Positions 7,835 through 13,992 of a stretch of 14,646 bases of DNA are shown one piece after another. The stretch is from Chthoniobacter flavus (GTDB lineage Bacteria > Verrucomicrobiota > Verrucomicrobiia > Chthoniobacterales > Terrimicrobiaceae): NCBI GenBank assembly GCA_945903555.1, contig CAMDOJ010000021.1, forward strand, positions 1-14,646, given 5' to 3'. The notes below the pieces were generated by a model. That model was given only the letters and a program-made list of their open reading frames with translations. It searched no databases and had not been told where the DNA came from. The translations under genes and the position numbers were made by a program. Position 1 is the stretch's first letter; the number at the start of each line of letters is the position of its first letter.

Positions 7835-8269
7835 ATGGAAACTCGGAAATACAGCACTGGAACTAAAGGCCGTCTCAAAATGCACAGCGACGGGTGCAAG
7901 GAAATCATCAAAACAAACTCCCCAAACTACAGCCTAGCAACAGAATTTATCACATCTATCGACCCGGAACGTGAAGACCGTGTCTGGCAACGATTCCAAT
8001 CCCCAGAAGACGTCATTCCTGAACTTCAAGAGTGGCTAGGCGGGAGCGAATCAAAACCCTCTACCCCTCCCTCCCCTGTCGCCGCCATCATCCAACGCCG
8101 CGAAATCAAGCCTGCCAGTCACCTCCTCACCCCCGCTCTCGAGGCGGCCTTCCAGGCTACCCGCAAATGGATCGAAAGCCCATCAGGCCAATCCGAGATT
8201 CAATCCCTATCCCCGCAACAGGCAGCAGAAGCCACTCTCAAAAAACTCCACAGCGAGATCAAATCCTAG
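7835..8269 (+). CDS. small hypothetical protein
   Basis: I do not recognise this protein (about 144 residues from ATG 7835). It has a polar N-terminus. A middle part contains SIDPEREDRVWQRFQSPED and a Pro/Ser-rich linker (SESKPSTPPSP). A helical C-terminus includes LEAAFQATRKWIESPSGQ and ends in LHSEIKS. No signal peptide, membrane segment or zinc motif is seen. The frame is open from upstream inside carB (antisense), so the start is uncertain. ATG at 7811 and at 7880 are alternatives; 7835 has GGAG 11 bp upstream and would follow a possible promoter at 7781-7808. Support for a real gene is its position: it exactly fills the space between divergent carB and convergent rnhC, and its TAG stop shares a CTAG with the rnhC stop. 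Confidence 0.6.
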   Translation: METRKYSTGTKGRLKMHSDGCKEIIKTNSPNYSLATEFITSIDPEREDRVWQRFQSPEDVIPELQEWLGGSESKPSTPPSPVAAIIQRREIKPASHLLTPALEAAFQATRKWIESPSGQSEIQSLSPQQAAEATLKKLHSEIKS

Positions 8270-9201
8270 ATCTCACCCGAACTCGTGAGCACTTCCGAGG
8301 CCGTCTTAAAATGCATCTTCGCGTGCAGCTCGAGGGTCGCCGCCCCATGGGTCCGAACTAGCGCCACGGCGGCTTCCTTGACGCGACTCGAAACCCCTCG
8401 CGGCAACTCGATCCCGATCGCCTTGCCAGCTTCATCCAGCCAATTAATAAATTTTTCTCGCGCTAAGATCGAGGCGGCCGCAACAGCGTAGTCCGATTCC
8501 GCTTTGGTGCGTTGGTCGAGAGTGATCTGGCGGCCTTTTTCCATGAGCGCCTTCTCAAGCACACTCACATCGGCAAACTTATCCGAAAGCGCACGCGGAC
8601 AGTCCGGACACAGCGCACAAAGATCCTCAATCACGCGTGCATGCCCCCAAGCTAGCAGGCGATTCAGATTTCCGATCTTCCGGTAAAGCGGATTATACCG
8701 CGCCGGGGCTATCGTCACGACACTGGATGGAACACGAGCCCTCCGAATCGCAGACGCCAACTCGCGAATGCGCTTGTCAGAGCTGATCGCCTTGCTGTCC
8801 TGGACCCCAGCATCGCGCAATAGGCGGGAGATTTCCGGATTCACATAAACTCCAGCGATCACCAAGGGACCAAAAAGATCTCCCTTCCCGCTTTCATCAA
8901 TCCCAAAGTGCGGCTCAAAAAGCTCAGGACTCGTCACCTCCTCGTATCCCAACCGAGCCTCACCCAATACGCGCGGCTCAAGTATAAAAGTGATAAACTC
9001 CTCCAACCCCTTGCCCTGAATCACTGCTTTCGGCCCTTTTTCATAAACGGCCACATTCACCTTCCCGTTACGAGCCGCATAGAGCATGTATGGCTTTTGC
9101 TCAAAATCAAAACCCTCGCCCGCGAGAACTGTCCGCAGCGTTTCCGCCTGACCTAGCGTGAGCGCGACGGTATGGGAATGCAGTGCTTTTGGTGAAGACA
9201 T
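8266..9201 (-). CDS. rnhC: ribonuclease HIII
   Basis: RNase HIII cuts the RNA strand of RNA-DNA hybrids (R-loops, primers) in the cytoplasm. From ATG 9199-9201 the protein has 311 residues. It opens with a ~90-residue N-terminal domain of the TBP-like substrate-binding kind that marks RNase HIII (blocks QAETLRTVL and KGPKAVIQGKG). The catalytic domain follows: FGIDESGKGDLFGP gives D102 and E103, LSDKFAD gives D207, and RTKAESDYAVAAASILARE gives D237. This D-E-D-D set has the same spacing as that reported for the Geobacillus stearothermophilus enzyme. The lysine-rich GKGD block separates it from RNase HII. The frame continues upstream to 9255, but that would overlap mutY and adds a non-family tail, so the shorter start was preferred. 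It is divergent from mutY and convergent with a small gene whose stop overlaps. Confidence 0.93.
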   Translation of the reverse strand: MSSPKALHSHTVALTLGQAETLRTVLAGEGFDFEQKPYMLYAARNGKVNVAVYEKGPKAVIQGKGLEEFITFILEPRVLGEARLGYEEVTSPELFEPHFGIDESGKGDLFGPLVIAGVYVNPEISRLLRDAGVQDSKAISSDKRIRELASAIRRARVPSSVVTIAPARYNPLYRKIGNLNRLLAWGHARVIEDLCALCPDCPRALSDKFADVSVLEKALMEKGRQITLDQRTKAESDYAVAAASILAREKFINWLDEAGKAIGIELPRGVSSRVKEAAVALVRTHGAATLELHAKMHFKTASEVLTSSGEI

Positions 9202-9226
9202 TGCCGATCTTTGAGCGTAATCCCTC

Positions 9227-10234
9227 ATGCGTGTCGAGATGATACCCGATTCCATGACTCCCGATTTTCACACCTCCCTCCGCAGATGGTTCCGCTCCCA
9301 TGGGCGCGAGCTCCCATGGCGCGCGGCCCCAACTCCCTACGCCGTGCTCGTCTCCGAGTTCATGCTGCAGCAAACCACCGTCGCCGCTGTGATCCCTTAT
9401 TTTGTACGATGGATGCAGCGTTTCCCCGATATCGCCACACTCGCCGCGGCCCCCGAATCGGACGTCCTGAAACTCTGGGAGGGTCTAGGATATTACTCCC
9501 GCGCTCGCAACCTGCACCGCGCTGCCCAATCGGTAACGGCACAATGTGGTGGAAACATCCCATCTGATCTTCCATCCCTCCGCTCACTTCCCGGCATCGG
9601 CCCATACACTGCGGCAGCCATCGCCGCTTTTGCCTTTGATCAATGCGTTCCTGTCTTGGATGCCAATATCAACCGCGTCGTCGCGCGCCTCTTCAATTAC
9701 CGAGAAAATATCACAACGAAAGCCGGTCGCGATTTTCTGGAGCTCGCCGCCGCCTCCCTTCTTCCCAAATCCGGCGGACGCCGCCATGCATCTGCCCTCA
9801 TGGATCTTGGCGCCACCGTCTGCCGATCAGGCGAACCCAATTGCACCGCATGTCCCGTACATCATTTTTGCAAGGCGGTCGATCCCGAGGAACTGCCGGT
9901 GAAACCCCCAAAAAAAACCATCACTGAAATCACCGACTGGCGCTCCTTCTCCCTCACGGACGATTCGATTTTTCTCATTGAGTCACCTGGCCCCACATGG
10001 CGCGGACTTTGGATTCTCCCCCCCGGCGAACCCACACCAGATCCCCTTGCCACGCTGGTCTACAGCATCACCCGCTATAAAGTCACCCTTGGCATTTCGC
10101 TCATTTTTCCCCAGCCAAACTGGACACCATTCCCACTATCCAACCTTCCCCCCATGCCCAGCCCCCACCGCAAAGCCCTTCGCCTCATCCTCGCTAAAAA
10201 AACACCCAGATGCCTAGCGAGAGAAGAAGCGTGA
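9227..10234 (+). CDS. mutY: A/G-specific adenine glycosylase MutY
   Basis: MutY removes adenine mispaired with 8-oxoguanine, part of the GO repair system. The 335-residue protein has the catalytic Glu in SEFMLQQTTVAAVIPYF (E44), the helix-hairpin-helix LPGIGPYTA (121-129), the catalytic Asp in VPVLDANINRVVARL (D145), and a full 4Fe-4S cluster with Cys199-X6-Cys206-X2-Cys209-X5-Cys215. The C-terminal part (about residue 230 on) corresponds to the MutT-like 8-oxoG recognition domain but is short and diverged: the segment matching the FSH loop reads ITR (residues 281-283) inside VYSITRYKVTL. ATG 9227 gives the full frame. ATG 9254 (MTPDFHTSL) aligns better with the usual N-terminus, and neither has a clear ribosome binding site. 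It is divergent from rnhC with a 25-bp gap and followed by tRNA-Lys without a clear terminator. Confidence 0.95.
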   Translation: MRVEMIPDSMTPDFHTSLRRWFRSHGRELPWRAAPTPYAVLVSEFMLQQTTVAAVIPYFVRWMQRFPDIATLAAAPESDVLKLWEGLGYYSRARNLHRAAQSVTAQCGGNIPSDLPSLRSLPGIGPYTAAAIAAFAFDQCVPVLDANINRVVARLFNYRENITTKAGRDFLELAAASLLPKSGGRRHASALMDLGATVCRSGEPNCTACPVHHFCKAVDPEELPVKPPKKTITEITDWRSFSLTDDSIFLIESPGPTWRGLWILPPGEPTPDPLATLVYSITRYKVTLGISLIFPQPNWTPFPLSNLPPMPSPHRKALRLILAKKTPRCLAREEA

Positions 10235-10254
10235 TAATTTTTTTGCATTCAGTA

Positions 10255-10282
10255 TTGCATGATCTGAAAGACCGAATAAATT
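10255..10282 (+). promoter_or_regulatory. possible promoter of tRNA-Lys
   Basis: TTGCAT (10255-10260) and TAAATT (10277-10282), 16 bp apart, are weak sigma70-like boxes. They place transcription a few bases before the tRNA at 10296. Another TTGCAT lies at 10243. The call rests on position more than match quality. Confidence 0.3.
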
Positions 10283-10295
10283 TCCATTCTCTTTC

Positions 10296-10367
10296 GGGTT
10301 GGTAGCTCAATGGTAGAGCAGCGCCCTTTTAAGGCGTTGGTTGCGGGTTCGAGTCCCGCCCAACCCA
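10296..10367 (+). tRNA. tRNA-Lys (anticodon TTT)
   Basis: The sequence folds into a full cloverleaf. The acceptor arm pairs GGGTTGG (10296-10302) with CCAACCC (10360-10366), and the discriminator is A (10367). The D arm is GCTC/GAGC. The anticodon arm is GCGCC-CTTTTAA-GGCGT with anticodon TTT at 10328-10330. The T arm is GCGGG-TTCGAGT-CCCGC. No CCA is encoded at the 3' end, so it must be added by the nucleotidyltransferase. Confidence 0.97.
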
Positions 10368-10440
10368 CTCCCTCTTTTCCCTAAGAAACTCATGAATACT
10401 AGATCAGAGGGCTTTTACACACACGCACTCACTTGCCCCC

Positions 10441-10472
10441 AAAACCACTAAAAAGCACATTTTAGTGGTTTT
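10441..10472. repeat. 13-bp perfect inverted repeat (hairpin)
   Basis: AAAACCACTAAAA (10441-10453) is exactly complementary to TTTTAGTGGTTTT (10460-10472), with a 6-base loop. It is AT-rich and followed by one more T, so it could be a terminator for tRNA-Lys or act from either side. It could also be a protein-binding site or attachment-site arm. TTTTAGTGG is repeated directly at 10460 and 10470, just past the stem. Confidence 0.75.
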
Positions 10473-10705
10473 TAGTGGCACTCTATTGGCACTAGATTCT
10501 CGGCTTCCAGCGTTTCATATTCCCCCTCGGAATCTGCAAAAAAGCCTTCCTCAATCTGCGTGTTGATTTCGGAGAGAACCGCATCGTGCTAGTCGCTCGT
10601 GATCTCGCCTCGATGGATTCCAATTTGGAGAGTGCTCCGAATTTCTAAATGGCTTAACGGGGAAAAGGGCTCTATCAAAAAATGAAGTGTTGCTATGGGT
10701 GAAAT
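10472..10705 (-). pseudogene. possible gene remnant interrupted by one TAG codon
   Basis: On the minus strand a reading frame runs from 10705 to a TAA at 10472-10474 and is broken only by TAG at 10589-10591. Both halves have protein-like composition. The upstream half includes LSHLEIRSTLQIGIHRGEI. The downstream half includes HDAVLSEINTQIEEGF and then a strongly acidic tail ending LVPIECH. Read through the stop it gives about 77 residues, mainly helical in character. I do not recognise a family; the helical, acidic small protein vaguely recalls antitoxin-like proteins, but this is not an assignment. No good start codon or ribosome binding site is seen. The frame overlaps the hairpin at its 3' end and the tRNA-Glu promoter region at its 5' end. 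It may be chance. Confidence 0.3.
10476..10493 (+). repeat. short direct repeat TGGCACT x2
   Basis: TGGCACT occurs at 10476-10482 and again at 10487-10493, separated by four bases, directly next to the 13-bp hairpin and the repeated TTTTAGTGG. Clusters of such short repeats occur at recombinase and regulator binding sites, but seven bases twice can also be chance. Confidence 0.4.
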
Positions 10706-10717
10706 TTACAGTATGGT
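10690..10717 (+). promoter_or_regulatory. possible promoter of tRNA-Glu
   Basis: TTGCTA (10690-10695) and TATGGT (10712-10717) are 16 bp apart, each matching 4 of 6 consensus positions, and would start transcription about 10 bp before the tRNA at 10734. Confidence 0.4.
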
Positions 10718-10733
10718 GTTTTTTCTGTTAATT

Positions 10734-10805
10734 GACCCTATCGTCCAGCGGTTAGGACACTGCCCTTTCACGGCGGTAACACGGGTTCGAATCCCGTTAG
10801 GGTCG
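10734..10805 (+). tRNA. tRNA-Glu (anticodon TTC)
   Basis: Full cloverleaf. The acceptor arm pairs GACCCTA (10734-10740) with TAGGGTC (10798-10804), and the discriminator is G (10805). The D arm is GTCC/GGAC. The anticodon arm is CTGCC-CTTTCAC-GGCGG with anticodon TTC at 10767-10769. The T arm is ACGGG-TTCGAAT-CCCGT. No CCA is encoded. Confidence 0.97.
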
Positions 10806-11011
10806 CTCCTCTTCTGTAAGCTCTGAAATGATTCAGCACGGAGTAAGCGACTATTTCACGCCCTCGTTCCGATGTTTTGCACACAAATGCAATCCTCCCG
10901 ACGCAACCAGCAACTACCGCAAATCCTCGATCGACAGCAAAGATCTCAGAGGTCGTGCTGATGTTGGAGATTTCATCATAGGAGCTTGAGGATTGGCTCT
11001 TGATTCCACGT
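10806..11011. other. intergenic stretch after tRNA-Glu
   Basis: These 206 bp separate tRNA-Glu from the 3' end of the convergent sensory gene. I see no intact gene, no strong hairpin followed by a T run and no recognisable repeat. Confidence 0.5.
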
Positions 11012-13630
11012 TCAGATAAGGGGGGTCACTTTTGTGGCAGCGATAAGTTCCTCTAACCTTTCAGCAATTCGATTCACACTGAGAATAATGAGCAGTCCAT
11101 TTTCATTCTCCGAATTGGCTGCAACCACGGATTCACCTAACCCTTGATTCCCACCGAACATTTTCGGTAGAGGCTTCAAACGAGAAAGATGGATTTCAGG
11201 TATTCCCCCCAAGCTATCTACAATAATCCCAAAATAGGTGCTTTCACTTTTTCTCAAAATTACAACAATTTTACCCTCATCGCTCCGCAATTTTTCTCCC
11301 CCCGCGAGGACTTGGATATCATAGACTGGAACCGTCGAATGATCATACATCATGTAGCCTACAAACTCTTTTCCAGCGCCTGGAGCAGCGGCCATGCTGG
11401 CCATCTCCACGGCCTCGACGACTTCGGGCGTTGGCAACCCGAACCAGCGCTCTCCCACTTGGAACGTCGCAATCTCGATCGTATCCCCATCAGCAGATTG
11501 GTCAGAACTAATGGCCAACGGTAAAAGTGACTGAGCCTGCTTTTCAATAACAGCTTCGCACAAAGGCACAAAAATTAACGCGATCACTTTGTTGCTGTAG
11601 TTATCGTATTCGCCCTTGTATTCCCGATAGCCCGACGACAGTCGTGTCCCCATGGAGTAATACTGACTCCCCAAAAGAACGACAGTGGCATTTCCCTCGC
11701 CTGGATTTTTCGGCAGGAAGGACAGAACATCCTCCAAGGTATCGCCTGCCTTGTAGCGGTCATCCGAACAGGCGATCACCTTGCCCAAATCGTCCACAAA
11801 AACACCAAAACACCCAGCCCTTATGCCCCCTGAATTTTCACGAGGCAATGAATCCCGCAGCATGGCCGCGAACTGGGGCTCCGAATCAAAAACGATACCA
11901 ACGCCACCGATACACCCTTTACCTTTTGATGAAAGAATAGCCGCTCCATAAATGTACGTGTTGCGGTCCGCATAAAGCGGAGTGGGGTTGAAATTCGAAA
12001 CACCGTAGCTCTGGGAATCCTCCATTTTTAAGACCTCGGCGACCCAACTCTCAGTGATCGTTTCTCCGACCAATGCCATCTCTGTAGGCTGCGATACAGC
12101 CACGACAATCCCGCTGGAATCAAACACAAAGAGATTCGTATACACTGTGTAGAGGCCGTTGATCGTCTCCAGAATCGAGGTGATCAAGGCCTGCCCACTT
12201 TGCGTCACATGTCCCTTTTCTAGAAGCTCCCGGAAGGCGGAGGTCAGCGCCCACCAACGACAATCATTAGCTCGCTCGTAAAGATTGCGATCCATGATGT
12301 CGATTGCCAATGAGGCAAGGAACTGACACTCCTGCAAAATAGAAGAAACAACGGTTTCATGCAGATTCGCGATCGATCGCTCGAATACCTCTTTCGTTCG
12401 TGCCCCCGTATTGCTGATCTCCCAGAGCAAAATTTTAGCAAACGAGGGGTTGGACGATTTTTTTCTCCCGCTCTGTCGCACATTGCCATTCCACACCGAG
12501 CAATTCAAATCACGTTGGATGTGGTCTGCCTTTGTGGGAATCGTTCGCAAAGCTTCTCCAAAGAGGGAGGCGCTCCTCATCACCTCCTCGAGCACGCGGG
12601 AGTCTAGTCCATTAAGAACAGCTGAAACATTTTTATTGAAAGCTTGCTGTACTGGCAACATGACATGCCCACTCCAACTTGGGCCCATATACCCTTGGTA
12701 GCCCACTGCCGATCGCGTCGTGGCCAGATATTCCTGCGCTCTGAATCTCACGATCTCGCCCCCGGAGGATTTGACGGATTGGAGAACGACCCCGATCGGA
12801 AAATGACTTTCATCCGAACTAGCCAGAACCTTCCCCTTGTCATCTAGTAGCAGAATCACCGACCAATCTTCTGGAGAGACCAGACCAGCAAAAATTCGTT
12901 CCATCTCGTCCTTGAAGCGGAAGCAAAGGCAAAGGACGCCGATCGGTTGACCATTCCCATCCGTTACCCGATAAGCATAGACCAAGGACGATGGTTGGTC
13001 AGGCAATAAGTCAAAGGCACCATAGTTTTCTACATAAGCCTCGCGAGTTTTTAAAGCCATCGCCACCAATCCGTCGTTACTACGAGATATCGTCACACTG
13101 TCGTCCAATCGCACTAGCACTTGGCCATTCGTATCTAGGAGAATGATATCCGAGTATACGGAGTATTTCGCCACGTATTCCGAAAAACGCTGACGCAATA
13201 CATGTTGATGCCCACGAAAAACATCGTCACCAATTGGCACCTCTCCATTTTCCCCAGCCACCTTTTCACACATACCAATGAAAAAACGAATATCCTCATC
13301 CGTTGCCAAAAAACCGATATCGGCGGTACGCTCAAAAAGATTCCGCACAAGCATATCGATAGCGACCTGAGCCTTGGACTCCATCTCGAGCTCCGTCTTT
13401 CGCAATGTTTCTTCTGCCAACAGGATCAGCAGTTCGCTGCTGAGTTGTTGAAACGATTGGCGCGTTCCACTCATATCGGCCCCGATTCCTGAAAGTTGCC
13501 CGAGCAAAGTCAGATTATCCCAAGTGGATTGGAGATTTTGTAAGATCTCGCGATACTCTTCCACCGAATTCATGTGCCGGATTAGGGCCGCTAAGCGCTC
13601 GTCCAATTTGATGTTTTTATAGTGCGCCAT
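11012..13630 (-). CDS. soluble chemotaxis sensor: two Cache-like units fused to a CheW domain
   Basis: This 872-residue protein ends in a CheW-like domain (about 717-862; IEIATFQVGERWFGLP, VPVYDIQVLAG, KIVVILRK, YFGIIVDSLGG). CheW domains couple receptors to the CheA kinase. The rest is two related ~350-residue units. Each begins with the same block: VAIDMLVRNLFERTAD at 89-104 and LAIDIMDRNLYERAND at 441-456. Each then has a Cache/PAS-like beta region (SDIILLDTNGQVLVR at 160-174; TNLFVFDSSGIVVAV at 498-512) and a second one (WSVILLLDDKGKVLASSD at 256-273; GVFVDDLGKVIACSDD at 609-624). The NL[FY]ER block is known to me from Cache-type signalling proteins. No signal peptide, membrane helix, HAMP, methyl-accepting or kinase domain is visible, so it should sense a cytosolic ligand and join the chemotaxis array through CheW. 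The N-terminal ~85 residues look helical. The start ATG is at 13628-13630; no strong Shine-Dalgarno. No other che gene is in the window. Confidence 0.85.
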   Translation of the reverse strand: MAHYKNIKLDERLAALIRHMNSVEEYREILQNLQSTWDNLTLLGQLSGIGADMSGTRQSFQQLSSELLILLAEETLRKTELEMESKAQVAIDMLVRNLFERTADIGFLATDEDIRFFIGMCEKVAGENGEVPIGDDVFRGHQHVLRQRFSEYVAKYSVYSDIILLDTNGQVLVRLDDSVTISRSNDGLVAMALKTREAYVENYGAFDLLPDQPSSLVYAYRVTDGNGQPIGVLCLCFRFKDEMERIFAGLVSPEDWSVILLLDDKGKVLASSDESHFPIGVVLQSVKSSGGEIVRFRAQEYLATTRSAVGYQGYMGPSWSGHVMLPVQQAFNKNVSAVLNGLDSRVLEEVMRSASLFGEALRTIPTKADHIQRDLNCSVWNGNVRQSGRKKSSNPSFAKILLWEISNTGARTKEVFERSIANLHETVVSSILQECQFLASLAIDIMDRNLYERANDCRWWALTSAFRELLEKGHVTQSGQALITSILETINGLYTVYTNLFVFDSSGIVVAVSQPTEMALVGETITESWVAEVLKMEDSQSYGVSNFNPTPLYADRNTYIYGAAILSSKGKGCIGGVGIVFDSEPQFAAMLRDSLPRENSGGIRAGCFGVFVDDLGKVIACSDDRYKAGDTLEDVLSFLPKNPGEGNATVVLLGSQYYSMGTRLSSGYREYKGEYDNYSNKVIALIFVPLCEAVIEKQAQSLLPLAISSDQSADGDTIEIATFQVGERWFGLPTPEVVEAVEMASMAAAPGAGKEFVGYMMYDHSTVPVYDIQVLAGGEKLRSDEGKIVVILRKSESTYFGIIVDSLGGIPEIHLSRLKPLPKMFGGNQGLGESVVAANSENENGLLIILSVNRIAERLEELIAATKVTPLI

Positions 13631-13659
13631 TCTTGTTTTTTTATCTATGCACTCTTCCG

Positions 13660-13689
13660 TTATAGAAAAGTGAAAATCCCAATAAGCAA
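13660..13689 (-). promoter_or_regulatory. possible promoter of the Cache-CheW gene
   Basis: On the minus strand TTGCTT (complement of 13684-13689) and TATAAC (complement of 13660-13665) are 18 bp apart. The -10 matches 5 of 6 consensus bases and the -35 only 3. A start near 13652 would leave a ~20-base leader before the ATG at 13630. No flagellar sigma28-type sequence was recognised. Confidence 0.35.
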
Positions 13690-13945
13690 TTTTTGAGCCA
13701 CATCAAAAACCATCCGGTTAACTGCCCTTTCTATCCACAAACCCAATGATCCGCCCCCACCCCAATCTCCTAGGTGAGCAAATCCAGACACCTGTCGAAA
13801 AACAAATGTCTTTTTTTGTAGATCCGACATCGAAAACTCCGCATGCGCGTGAAAACGAAAAATTAAAGAACGCCCCGTCACCGACCGAGAGAGGCTGATT
13901 CGAAAAAAAGGGTAGCCCTAGGCGCGGGTTCAAAAGATAGGTAAT

Positions 13946-13972
13946 GGGAGGATTTTTTGGGGGGGAGGAGGG
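13946..13972 (-). terminator. C-rich, G-free tract after the ThuA-like gene (possible Rho-dependent termination region)
   Basis: Read as the transcript of the ThuA-like gene, the region just after the stop is rich in C and free of G (complement of G runs at 13946-13948, 13959-13965 and 13970-13972). This is the composition of rut sites, and no hairpin terminator is seen nearby. Composition alone is weak evidence. Confidence 0.2.
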
Positions 13973-13992
13973 CGCGTTTTAGCTCGGAGGAT

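Larger units (their letters stand above)
10368..10733. other. intergenic stretch between two tRNA genes
   Basis: This 366-bp stretch has no intact gene. It holds an inverted repeat and short direct repeats (10441-10493), an interrupted minus-strand reading frame (10472-10705) and a possible promoter for tRNA-Glu near its end. I looked for a copy of the 3' end of tRNA-Lys that would mark an integrated element and found none. Confidence 0.6.
13631..13992. other. intergenic stretch without a convincing gene
   Basis: These 362 bp lie between the start of the Cache-CheW gene and the end of the ThuA-like gene, both on the minus strand. Two overlapping minus-strand frames of about 70 codons (13660-13881 and 13718-13933) have no recognisable features and contradict each other, so no gene is called. 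The right end (13946-13972) is a purine-rich tract with runs of G on the plus strand. Confidence 0.5.

Noticed and set aside
9202..9255. Upstream extension of rnhC to 9255
   Set aside because: The extra 18 residues overlap the mutY start and do not resemble the RNase HIII N-terminus; ATG 9199-9201 fits the family.
10296..10805. Integrated element bounded by a duplicated tRNA 3' end
   Set aside because: No second copy of the tRNA-Lys or tRNA-Glu 3' end was found in the window and no integrase or transposase gene is present; only the repeat cluster remains as a hint.
13660..13933. Two overlapping minus-strand frames of about 70 codons
   Set aside because: They use different frames over the same bases, lack a ribosome binding site and recognisable motifs, and are best seen as chance or very old remnants.
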